This document shows, piece by piece, positions 1-5,880 of a stretch of DNA of 8,447 nt. The notes under the pieces were generated by a model. That model was not told the origin of the DNA. It did no database searches and saw only the letters and a program-made list of their open reading frames with translations. Position numbers and translations under genes: made by a program. The first letter of the stretch is position 1. Each line of letters opens with the position of its first letter. Source of the DNA: Methanosarcinales archaeon (lineage in GTDB: Archaea > Halobacteriota > Methanosarcinia > Methanosarcinales > Methanogasteraceae); NCBI GenBank assembly GCA_003661105.1, contig QMVM01000081.1, positions 1 to 8,447 of the forward strand, in the 5' to 3' direction.

Positions 1-1
1 C

Positions 2-646
2 GAGGGCACGATTGCGAAGACGTACAAGGATGGCTGCCCGTCCACAATCGACGATATATCAGCAGGAGCAACTGAAAGGATTGAGTACGATCTGAAGATC
101 GGGGATGATGTGCAGCCAGGGACGCGTGAGATGCCCGCGTCCGTATTGAACTATAAGAGCGAGACAGGCGTTTCGGGTTCGACAGAGTCACAGTCCAGCG
201 TCCTTGAGATTATAGCCAGAGAAGTTTTGCTGCCGGAACTGACGATCTCGATCGATTCGATCGACTACATAGTAACCTGCGGCGATGATGTCCCGATGGT
301 TGTTACGATCACGAATGTCGGGAACGCCACCTCTGAAAAGGTCTACGTCAAAGGCGATCTGCCCCATGGTGTGCGATTGAAAGGCGGCGAGTTGGAACCG
401 ATATATGAATCGATCAAGCCGGATAAGAGCGAGGAGTACGAGGTTACACTGGTCGCAAACGAGGAAGGCGACCATGTGGTTGAGATGAACGTGATGTGGG
501 GGGCGGATGAGGAGGCAACCGATGTTTTTGAGTTTCGGGCAGAGAAGTCGGGTTTGGAAAAATATTATGTATATATTATTGCGGCAATTCCGATACTCTT
601 AATACTGTTATGGATCATAAAACGACGTAGAGAATATTCTTATTAA
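2..646 (+). CDS. Membrane-anchored surface protein with Ig-like (CARDB/COG1361-type) domains, 5'-truncated
   Basis: The frame is open from the first full codon, so the true start is upstream; the GTG at 110 is only an internal candidate. The visible part is 214 residues. Residues about 1-50 look like the end of one extracellular beta-sandwich domain (an ISAGATERIEYDL-type strand followed by a PGT turn). Residues about 75-180 form a second domain with the VVTITNVGNATSEKVYV signature of CARDB/COG1361-like archaeal surface proteins. A single hydrophobic segment at about 188-206 (YYVYIIAAIPILLILLWII) is followed by a basic tail, KRRREYSY. That is a type I topology: Ig-like domains outside, about 8 residues in the cytoplasm. 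It ends 13 bases before the tubulin-like gene and probably heads or continues that operon. Family knowledge supports only a structural, adhesive or envelope role; no enzymatic motif is visible. The domain class is fairly sure, the function is unknown. Confidence 0.8.
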   Translation, partial: EGTIAKTYKDGCPSTIDDISAGATERIEYDLKIGDDVQPGTREMPASVLNYKSETGVSGSTESQSSVLEIIAREVLLPELTISIDSIDYIVTCGDDVPMVVTITNVGNATSEKVYVKGDLPHGVRLKGGELEPIYESIKPDKSEEYEVTLVANEEGDHVVEMNVMWGADEEATDVFEFRAEKSGLEKYYVYIIAAIPILLILLWIIKRRREYSY

Positions 647-659
647 AAGAGATGTGACC

Positions 660-1760
660 ATGCTTAACATATTAGTTCTTGGACTGGGACAATGCGGAAA
701 TCGGATACTTGATGCGATGAATCGTGAGGCGTTTGGACGCGGCGGTACATTTGCGAAATACTACACGCGCCAGAAGTTTCCGGCATCAGTCAAGACGATT
801 GCGATTAACACAGCGATCAATGATTTGAAAGGACTTGTGGATACGCGTGCAAAGGATCGGTTGCATGTCCCGCATCTGCACGGGGTCGGCGCGAATCGGA
901 CCCTCGGGAAGCAGGTGTTTGAGGATAATAAGGAGATTATCATGGGTGAGATCGATAAAAGAGGGACATTTGATCTCATATTCATCATAACGTCTGCCGC
1001 AGGCGGGAGCGGCTCATCATTTGCACCCCTCCTCGTACGCGAACTGAAAGAGACCTACACAAACGCCCCGGTGGTCTGCATTACAGTACTTCCGTTCAGG
1101 GAAGAGGGGTCAATCTTCCTGCAAAACGCTGCTTTCTGTCTGAAGGATATTATAGACGAGAAACCTACAGGCGTGCTTATCGTGGATAACCAATACCTGA
1201 AGAAGTACGCAGGCGACATCAAATCCGCTTACGACAAGATCAACAACACGACCGCGCGGCGGTTGCTCTTCCTTATAGAGGCGCTTAACAGCGAGATGCT
1301 GATGGTCACCGACCTTGGCGATCTCAAGACCGTGATGAACGGCGGAATCGGTATCGGAACCATGGGATTTTACGAGGCGTCTAAGGATAGTACAATCAAA
1401 TCTGCAATTCTTGGAAGTTTCAAGCCAAGTGGACTTCTATTCCCGACAAACGTCTACAAAGAGGGTGCGCGTGCGATGCTGATCATCAAAGGCGACAAGA
1501 AATATCTCGATCTCGATCTGATCACCAAGACCATAGAAGAACTATCCACCGAGATCGGGCAGGTCTTCAAAGGGGTTCTCATCCAGAGGGGTAGACCAAG
1601 AGTTTTATCGCTATTTACGCTAAACTCAGTCCCGGAACTTGAAAAATTGTATACCGCTGCGGCAGAGGCGATTCGGTTTGAGAAGGAGAGACGTGACCAG
1701 TCAAGAAACCGACTTGACAGCGCGTTTTCTCATATCGAAGATCTTGAGCCGATATACTAA
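660..1760 (+). CDS. Divergent tubulin/FtsZ-superfamily GTPase
   Basis: A 366-residue cytoskeletal GTPase-like protein. Numbered from ATG 660, the superfamily loops appear in order. T1 is GLGQCGNR (8-15), closer to the tubulin GQCGNQ form than to FtsZ. A T3-like GVGANRTLG lies near 75-83. The T4 glycine loop is SAAGGSGSS (112-120) instead of GGGTGTG. T5 is PFREEG (145-150), followed by the IVDNQ nucleotide-contact loop near 174. T7 is VTDLGDLKTVM (216-226): the two aspartates that complete the neighbour's active site are kept, but the usual Asn of NxDxxD is replaced. Nucleotide binding and polymer-dependent hydrolysis are therefore plausible. The C-terminus (about 328-366) is a charged helix-like tail without the FtsZ C-terminal peptide. 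GTG 654 is an alternative start adding two residues; ATG 660 was preferred because it begins MLNILVLG directly before the first strand. It is neither canonical FtsZ nor clearly CetZ. Context links it to the membrane protein just upstream. Confidence 0.88.
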   Translation: MLNILVLGLGQCGNRILDAMNREAFGRGGTFAKYYTRQKFPASVKTIAINTAINDLKGLVDTRAKDRLHVPHLHGVGANRTLGKQVFEDNKEIIMGEIDKRGTFDLIFIITSAAGGSGSSFAPLLVRELKETYTNAPVVCITVLPFREEGSIFLQNAAFCLKDIIDEKPTGVLIVDNQYLKKYAGDIKSAYDKINNTTARRLLFLIEALNSEMLMVTDLGDLKTVMNGGIGIGTMGFYEASKDSTIKSAILGSFKPSGLLFPTNVYKEGARAMLIIKGDKKYLDLDLITKTIEELSTEIGQVFKGVLIQRGRPRVLSLFTLNSVPELEKLYTAAAEAIRFEKERRDQSRNRLDSAFSHIEDLEPIY

Positions 1761-1772
1761 TATCAGGAATAT

Positions 1773-2048
1773 ATGATCATAAGACAGTATGAGGATCGGA
1801 TCTCCACAGAATCGGTCACCGATACTCTTGCGAAGATGGGATTTAAGGTCTTCCGTATTGAAGACGGGCATAATCTATACTATAGTAATGATGTACGTAT
1901 GTACACCGAAAATGATATTAGGGTTCACGCCAAAAAGAAATTCTTTGATAAGATGGTGATCGAACTGAACAATGAGATGAGACTTATTTTCGTGCATGGC
2001 GATGAGACTGAGGCAAAGGCGTTTCTGGACAATCTGGCAAGGACATAG
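1773..2048 (+). CDS. Small conserved-looking protein of unknown function (91 aa)
   Basis: The family is not recognised. The start ATG lies 12 bases after the tubulin-like gene, with AGGA four bases upstream as a weak ribosome-binding site. The protein has an N-terminal helix-like part (about 10-24, TESVTDTLAKMGF), then alternating short strands (FKVFRIEDG, LYYSNDVRMY, DIRVHAKKKF, KMVIELNNEMRLIFVHGD), and a final amphipathic helix (TEAKAFLDNLA). This order of strands closed by a C-terminal helix resembles a PH-like or small alpha/beta fold, but that is inference from pattern only. It has no signal peptide, membrane segment or cysteine, so it should be cytoplasmic and soluble. Its position between the tubulin-like GTPase and the HTH protein, with a 6-base gap to the latter, argues that it is a real co-expressed gene. 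It could be a polymer-binding or membrane-linking accessory protein. The antisense frame here is a shadow. Confidence 0.8.
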   Translation: MIIRQYEDRISTESVTDTLAKMGFKVFRIEDGHNLYYSNDVRMYTENDIRVHAKKKFFDKMVIELNNEMRLIFVHGDETEAKAFLDNLART

Positions 2049-2054
2049 CGCACC

Positions 2055-2579
2055 ATGACAACACAGATGGGGAAACGGACAAAACTCGTAAACGACCCTT
2101 CCGATCTGGTACCGTTGCTGCGGACATTCGGATCAAGCACACACAAAAGTGTCTTTGATGAGTTATCAGAGGGATGGATGACCGAGCAGGAACTTACAGA
2201 GCGCATCGGCGTAGATGTCAAGCCGAGTCTCGTGATCCTGCGGAAGAGCGGGCTGATCGAGAGCCAGTGGCGGATGCCAGAACCCGGGAAAACCCCTGAC
2301 AAGGAATATACGGTATCGTATTCGAAGTTGCATGCAAATTTCCAGTGCTCGATTAAGGATATGAGCGATCTGATCATGATCACGTTCAAGAGCGATGGGG
2401 AGCTTGCCGATATGATCGAGTCAATCGAAGAGGAGGTTTTCAAGGGCAACCGTTCGATGGCAGGACTGTCCAGGGTATTTGACCTGAGTGCGACGTTCAT
2501 AAGAAGCATCGCAAGACGATCGGATAAGCTGGTAGTCAAAGGGCAGCGTCTCGAACTGGCAAAGACCGGGGATCAATAG
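2055..2579 (+). CDS. ArsR-like winged-helix protein with a second C-terminal HTH
   Basis: A 174-residue protein of a type I recall as common in methanogens and relatives. Residues about 18-90 form a winged helix: helix LLRTFGSSTHKSVFDELSEG, a recognition region TEQELTERIGVDVKPSLVILRKSGLIES, then a wing QWRMPEPGKTPDKEYTVSY. The ANFQCS motif (94-99), typical of this group, follows. Residues about 105-130 are an acidic helical linker, and 133-155 (SMAGLSRVFDLSATFIRSIARRS) look like a second HTH, ending in KLVVKGQRLEL. It may bind DNA at two sites or act as an adaptor. It is the last gene of the tubulin-like operon, six bases after the 91-residue gene, which suggests autoregulation of the operon or a global role with shared expression. 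No metal-binding ArsR cysteine pair (CxC) is seen; the only cysteine is C98. Assignment to a DNA-binding family is good; the target is unknown. Confidence 0.85.
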   Translation: MTTQMGKRTKLVNDPSDLVPLLRTFGSSTHKSVFDELSEGWMTEQELTERIGVDVKPSLVILRKSGLIESQWRMPEPGKTPDKEYTVSYSKLHANFQCSIKDMSDLIMITFKSDGELADMIESIEEEVFKGNRSMAGLSRVFDLSATFIRSIARRSDKLVVKGQRLELAKTGDQ

Positions 2580-2680
2580 CCGGGGCATCGAAACGTTGCA
2601 CCTGTTCACTTTTTACAGTAGTAACCGCGTATAATTAACCTGAATAAAATTAACTTCTTCGCGGACCGCTTCTGCAACTC

Positions 2681-2711
2681 CAAAAAACCCCACCCTGTGG
2701 TTTTATTTCTA
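2681..2711 (+). terminator. Possible T-rich transcription end of the tubulin-like operon
   Basis: The run GTGGTTTTATTTCTAATG at about 2697-2714 is the most T-rich stretch downstream of the HTH gene on the + strand. A shorter ACTTTTTA lies at about 2609-2616. Archaeal termination often needs only T-tracts. There is no strong hairpin in front, so the exact end is uncertain. Confidence 0.3.
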
Positions 2712-2771
2712 ATGATATATTCTTTAGATTATCCTATAAATTGAACCACAGAGGACACAAAGGGCACAGAG
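2695..2771. repeat. Intergenic CCACAG-type repeat with an inverted partner
   Basis: An 8-base perfect inverted repeat, CTGTGGTT (2695-2702) and AACCACAG (2744-2751), is separated by 41 AT-rich bases. The right arm continues into a purine/CA-rich stretch to about 2771 that reads as a periodic ACCACAGAGGACACAAAGG type. Dispersed intergenic sequences of this type are known from many prokaryotic genomes; that it is repeated in this genome is inferred. A further TTTGTGGT copy of the core lies near 2781-2788 in inverse orientation. The rest of the 2580-2832 gap holds only candidate terminators. Confidence 0.55.
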
Positions 2772-2809
2772 ATTGCGAATTTTGTGGTGAAACGGGTTTT
2801 CGGGTAGCG

Positions 2810-2842
2810 CAAAAAAAGAAACAGGAAGGGGATTACTCCCCT
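2810..2842 (-). terminator. Hairpin plus T-run terminator of the regulator-lipoprotein-SBP operon
   Basis: On the - strand, AGGGG and CCCCT (2842-2838 and 2831-2827) form a 5-bp GC-rich stem with a 6-base loop. After five bases comes TTTCTTTTTTT (2821-2811). The loop contains the TAA stop of the substrate-binding protein gene, so termination would follow translation end directly. The U-run is the most secure part, since archaeal RNA polymerase terminates at such runs even without a hairpin. Confidence 0.65.
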
Positions 2843-3843
2843 GTCACCTCGTCGTAGAACCTCGTATCGAAGATATCCTCCTTGGTAAGCATTGTGTCGA
2901 TATTTCCGAGATCATGGTGAACCTTTGCAAATTCAAGGGTGCTGTTAATCTCAAGGCGTGGATCGCTGATCCATTCACCATCCCATGTTTCAAAGGAATA
3001 CTTGACCTTGTCGAGATCGTATCCGGTCTTATTTGCAAATATCTCGGCGGACTCGTTCTGGTTCCCTTTGAGATACTCAGTCGCCTTGATATGCGTCCTG
3101 ATGATCTGCTTGACCATCTCGGGGTGTTTTCGGATAAGTTCCCCGCTTACGAGCAGGCAGCAGCACGCATGATCCTGCCACATCTCGCCTGAACCGACGA
3201 CGCTTCTGCCGTTACCCTCCGTCTCAATCACTGCCGGACCCGGATGCGGCAGGAAGACGCCGTCCACAGTCCCTGCTGTGATCGCAGCCATCGCGTCGCC
3301 CGGCCCCATTTCTTTGATCACAACATCGTCGGTGCTGACGTTGTTATCTATCAGGAATTTCCGAAACACAGTATCCTGAATCGAGCCTGGCGGGAATGTT
3401 GCGATCGTAAGTCCGCTAAGGTCGGATGGTGTGGCGTAGTTGATCTCTGGTCTGAGTACGAGATCAGAGCCCTGGGTCTGCACAGCAGCAACGATCTTCG
3501 CATCAAGCCCCTGCGCGATTGCAGTGATCGGCGGCGCAGCGCCAACGTAAGCGATATCGAGGTGACCGCCCATCATAGCAAGCATCTCTGGTGGACCCGA
3601 TGGAAACTCGCTGTCGGAAACTTTTGCGATCCCGAACTCTGCGAGATCCTCTTTCCACCACCCCTTCTCCATCGCAACCATCTCTGCGATCTGGTGGGTG
3701 CTTGGTTGGTATCCAATACGAAGATGCGTCATCGTTGCGCCTCCTGTCTCGTTTTCTTTCACCGCGCTTTCTTCCGGACTTTCGACGCATCCGGAAAAGG
3801 CAGCAAGCAGCAATACCATCAGTATTACAATCGTCTTCCTCAT
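2833..3843 (-). CDS. ABC transporter substrate-binding lipoprotein, NitT/TauT (NMT1/SsuA-like) type
   Basis: A 336-residue extracellular solute-binding lipoprotein. The N-terminus is MRK plus a hydrophobic stretch and a lipobox, AFSGC, giving lipid-modified Cys19; an acidic linker to about residue 38 follows. The mature part has the family order: LRIGYQPSTHQIAEMVAMEKGWW (41-63), GHLDIAYVGAAPPITAIAQG (93-112), LSGLTIATFPPGSIQDT (142-158), then AMAAITAGTVDGVFLPHPGPAVIE (184-207). Full length is normal for the class. This family binds nitrate, taurine, alkanesulfonates, bicarbonate or pyrimidine precursors; the sequence does not decide which. A CCC run at 227-229 (DHACCCLLVS) falls where relatives have a hydrophobic strand and is notable. 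The gene starts 14 bases after the lipoprotein gene, with CAGGGG as a weak ribosome site, and is last in the operon. No permease or ATPase gene is next to it, so the transporter partners must lie elsewhere, or the protein acts as a sensor. Confidence 0.9.
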   Translation of the reverse strand: MRKTIVILMVLLLAAFSGCVESPEESAVKENETGGATMTHLRIGYQPSTHQIAEMVAMEKGWWKEDLAEFGIAKVSDSEFPSGPPEMLAMMGGHLDIAYVGAAPPITAIAQGLDAKIVAAVQTQGSDLVLRPEINYATPSDLSGLTIATFPPGSIQDTVFRKFLIDNNVSTDDVVIKEMGPGDAMAAITAGTVDGVFLPHPGPAVIETEGNGRSVVGSGEMWQDHACCCLLVSGELIRKHPEMVKQIIRTHIKATEYLKGNQNESAEIFANKTGYDLDKVKYSFETWDGEWISDPRLEINSTLEFAKVHHDLGNIDTMLTKEDIFDTRFYDEVTGE

Positions 3844-3857
3844 CTGTAGCCCCTGTT

Positions 3858-4460
3858 TTAAGATAGGGTCATTTGAGCCAGTTCCATACTCTCCAGTCTG
3901 TTATCAGTCCCGGGCTCAACGATAAAGACATGATTGCCGTTTGACCAGACATAGCCGTATCTTATGCCACCACTTCCACGCGGCTTCCTCCGAACCTCGG
4001 TCGCCTCGTGTTCGTTAAACGTCACCTTCCCGAATCGAGAGACTGTCTGCGACGGGGGCTTCTCGAACTCTGGCTTGTTCTTATAGTTCTCGACAGCATT
4101 CGCGGCATTCACCGAATCGGTGCACTCAATGGCGGTTACAAAGACTGAATATGTCTTAGCTTCAAATTCGTAGACGCCCTGAACTGCCTTAATCTCTCCG
4201 ACGCTTAAGTTTCCAGCGATCGTTGACAGTGTTTCCTCTGTTATGTTCATCGACCCTGGCGTGTTTTCATCGATCAGTGCGATCAGTTTGAACGTCCCGG
4301 GGAGATTCTCCGCGGGAATCCTGTCTGCGATGCCCTGCGGCGGTATTGGCGTCTGGGCGGGGGTCGGTGTTGGTGTCGGTACCTCCTGCTCGTCTGGCAC
4401 GATGCACGCACACGCGGCAACTGCCAGAAGGATTATCATTATTATCTTGATTGCTTTCAT
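3858..4460 (-). CDS. Secreted lipoprotein with Thr/Pro linker, unknown function
   Basis: A 200-residue protein. A hydrophobic signal (MKAIKIIMIILLAVAAC) carries a lipobox at VAAC, Cys17, with Cys19 as an alternative. A Thr/Pro repeat linker follows at about 28-41 (PTPTPTPAQTPIPP), common in archaeal envelope lipoproteins. The globular part, about 43-200, has a strand/helix pattern with VQGVYEFEAKTYSVFVTAIECT, a helix NAANAVENYKNK, and a late RYGYVWSNGNHVFIVEPGT hairpin; it ends in a short helix. This resembles small archaeal lipoproteins that carry one alpha/beta domain, but I do not recognise a named family. Its ATG overlaps the stop of the upstream regulator by four bases (ATGA) and has a strong Shine-Dalgarno five bases upstream, so it is translationally coupled. 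The substrate-binding protein follows after 14 bases, which suggests that both lipoproteins act together at the cell surface. Confidence 0.82.
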   Translation of the reverse strand: MKAIKIIMIILLAVAACACIVPDEQEVPTPTPTPAQTPIPPQGIADRIPAENLPGTFKLIALIDENTPGSMNITEETLSTIAGNLSVGEIKAVQGVYEFEAKTYSVFVTAIECTDSVNAANAVENYKNKPEFEKPPSQTVSRFGKVTFNEHEATEVRRKPRGSGGIRYGYVWSNGNHVFIVEPGTDNRLESMELAQMTLS

Positions 4461-5428
4461 GTTGTATCTCCTTTATCGATGTTCCTCTCCTGAATGAGTC
4501 GCATGACATCATCAAGGTCATCGATTCTTTTGAATTCGCTCTCTTCGATCAGTACGGTTCCATCGATCTGCGTATGTTTGCACGCTCCTTTCACTATGTA
4601 CACAGATTTAGTTCCTGCAACGGATGAGATGCTGCTCATCAAACGGGCGTTTTTCACCATCGTCCGGTTGTACGTGCTAAACCCGGTTAACATAGTGTTG
4701 TTATCTCTGCTATCGTTGGATATAGCATTGAACGGTGCCTGTTTCGCAGGAAATACGAAAAATCCAAGCGGTGTGAGCAGCAACGAAACTTCGTTCGGTT
4801 CGGACTGTTCCGACGGTTCCGGCGCATGATCCTGTTTGGTTAGGTCCCTTTCTGTCGAGAGTAGCTTGATCGGGCAGACCAGTTCGGCATCGAGGATCTC
4901 TTCGAGACGGAGTACCACATCGATCGATGCGTCCGTCCCTCCATCCTCGTACCTGCTGACCGTTCTCCGCGATATCCCGAGTTCGGATGCAAGTTCCCCA
5001 AGCGAGATATTATTAGCGGTGCGGATGTTTTTCAGGCGTTCGCCATCTATATTGATGTAGAGTCCGCCCGGTGCGGCATGAACCAGTGGGGGCACACCCT
5101 CTATAAAGCAATCGCGTAGTGTACCGGGATTGATCGACGGGATGCCGTATCTGAAATATGTCACACCATCCGCAAGCGTCTGATTGCGCGACTTACTCCC
5201 TATGACAAGCGGGCTCCCATCCAGGAAACATGAGAGCTGCCGCATCTCCCGCGCAGTCTCAGCACTCAGTCCATCGATGTTCGAGAGTACGCGGAGTAAC
5301 AACAGGATGTTACAGCGCCGCGCAGCTAGATCAAAACTTCGAGGTCGGATATTGCACCGATCCGAGAGCGTAAAACCGGCTTTGCTCAGGATATCGATAA
5401 CCTGGAGTGTTAGCGCCTCCTTGTTCAT
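4457..5428 (-). CDS. Archaeal HTH-type transcriptional regulator (Cro/CI-type HTH, PRK04140-like)
   Basis: A 323-residue member of a conserved archaeal family of putative HTH regulators. The N-terminal domain (1-125) has the family blocks VIDILSKAGF, RPRSFDLAARR, LRVLSNIDGLSAETAREMRQLS, SPLVIG and a late YFRYGIPSINP, then GVPPLVHAAPGGLYINIDGE. A Cro/CI helix-turn-helix follows at about 131-163 (LKNIRTANNISLGELASELG, then ISRRTVSRYEDGG). The C-terminal part (about 210-323) is less conserved, with LLLTPLGFFVFPAKQAPFNA and a final strand set. An Asp/Glu/Ser-rich linker at about 193-213 separates them. ATG 5428 was chosen over TTG 5431 because family members begin directly at this point and the TATA box predicts a start of transcription next to it. 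It leads the operon with two lipoproteins. DNA targets and ligand are unknown; control of the following genes is inference. Confidence 0.9.
   Translation of the reverse strand: MNKEALTLQVIDILSKAGFTLSDRCNIRPRSFDLAARRCNILLLLRVLSNIDGLSAETAREMRQLSCFLDGSPLVIGSKSRNQTLADGVTYFRYGIPSINPGTLRDCFIEGVPPLVHAAPGGLYINIDGERLKNIRTANNISLGELASELGISRRTVSRYEDGGTDASIDVVLRLEEILDAELVCPIKLLSTERDLTKQDHAPEPSEQSEPNEVSLLLTPLGFFVFPAKQAPFNAISNDSRDNNTMLTGFSTYNRTMVKNARLMSSISSVAGTKSVYIVKGACKHTQIDGTVLIEESEFKRIDDLDDVMRLIQERNIDKGDTT
4466..4472 (-). promoter_or_regulatory. Strong ribosome-binding site inside the end of the regulator gene
   Basis: On the - strand AGGAGAT lies five bases before ATG 4460. It fits the archaeal 16S anti-Shine-Dalgarno well and sits within the coding end of the regulator. 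It fixes the lipoprotein start at the ATGA overlap. Confidence 0.75.
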
Positions 5429-5452
5429 CAAGAGTTCGTATGCTGCGACATA

Positions 5453-5463
5453 CCTATAAATGT
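5453..5463 (-). promoter_or_regulatory. Archaeal TATA box for the regulator operon; transcript probably leaderless
   Basis: On the - strand ACATTTATAGG, preceded by a CCAAAC stretch that could serve as BRE, is centred about 28 bases before ATG 5428. Archaeal transcription begins about 24-27 bases after the box centre, which puts the start within a few bases of the ATG. No Shine-Dalgarno is seen there, as expected for a leaderless message. Confidence 0.65.
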
Positions 5464-5635
5464 TTGGTGTGTGGCGGCTTTGGGAGTGTTATTATCCAAC
5501 CAGCTACACCATCACTCCACAACCCACCTCTGCAAATCCGAATCTTTTTATTATTTTCTGATAACGTCGGATTGTCTTACGCAACCACAGCTACCATAAT
5601 GGAGAACTATCGGTATGAAAAGTGGTTTACACCTC

Positions 5636-5709
5636 TAATCTGTGTCCATCTGCGTTAATCTGTGGCTGATACTATTTTAGCCACAGATTAACACCGATTT
5701 CACTGATTA
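5636..5709. repeat. Imperfect inverted repeat of the CCACAGATTAAC type
   Basis: GTTAATCTGTGGCT (5654-5667) and AGCCACAGATTAAC (5679-5692) are perfect 14-base arms around an 11-base loop. With mismatches and one gap the arms extend outward to TAATC (5636-5640) and GATTA (5705-5709). Sequences of this CCACAGATTAACAC kind occur as dispersed intergenic repeats in many genomes. As RNA it would fold into a long hairpin. It lies between the divergent regulator operon and the transposase remnant. Confidence 0.75.
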
Positions 5710-5724
5710 CACCCACACAATCAT

Positions 5725-5764
5725 ACCCGTATTTGTCGGGTTGGCACCATGTTTTCAACCAACC
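5725..5764. repeat. Two overlapping short hairpins
   Basis: ACCCG (5725-5729) pairs with CGGGT (5737-5741), and GGTTGG (5739-5744) pairs with CCAACC (5759-5764). They share three bases, so only one can form at a time. They may mark an insertion-element end or a terminator-like site; no function can be assigned from the sequence. Confidence 0.4.
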
Positions 5765-5880
5765 AAAATAAATTAAAAAGTCTCGCAAATTCGGACCATG
5801 TGCTGCCACAGAATGTTCTGACCAATACACTTGACACAATCATATTTCTACATACTGGATCTTGTAGACCTTGCTGATAA

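Larger units (their letters stand above)
5464..5880. other. Gene-poor intergenic stretch with repeats
   Basis: No credible gene was found in this stretch. The short open frames have no start context, no recognisable protein pattern and overlap repeats. It contains an AT-rich run (about 5546-5562), the CCACAG-type inverted repeat, two overlapping small hairpins, and the region in which the left end of the decayed insertion element should lie. Confidence 0.6.

Noticed and set aside
660..1760. Annotation as canonical cell-division FtsZ
   Set aside because: The T4 and T7 loops differ from FtsZ, the C-terminal peptide is missing and no division genes are adjacent.
1925..2539. 204-codon open frame on the - strand
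   Set aside because: It is antisense to the small protein and the HTH gene, which both have clear protein patterns; its translation is Ser/Leu/Arg-rich without any motif.
3244..3849. 201-codon open frame on the + strand
   Set aside because: It is antisense to the substrate-binding protein and its translation is rich in Arg, His, Cys and Trp, typical of a shadow frame.
5407..5658. 83-codon open frame on the + strand
   Set aside because: It starts inside the regulator gene, crosses its promoter and enters the inverted repeat; no recognisable protein pattern.
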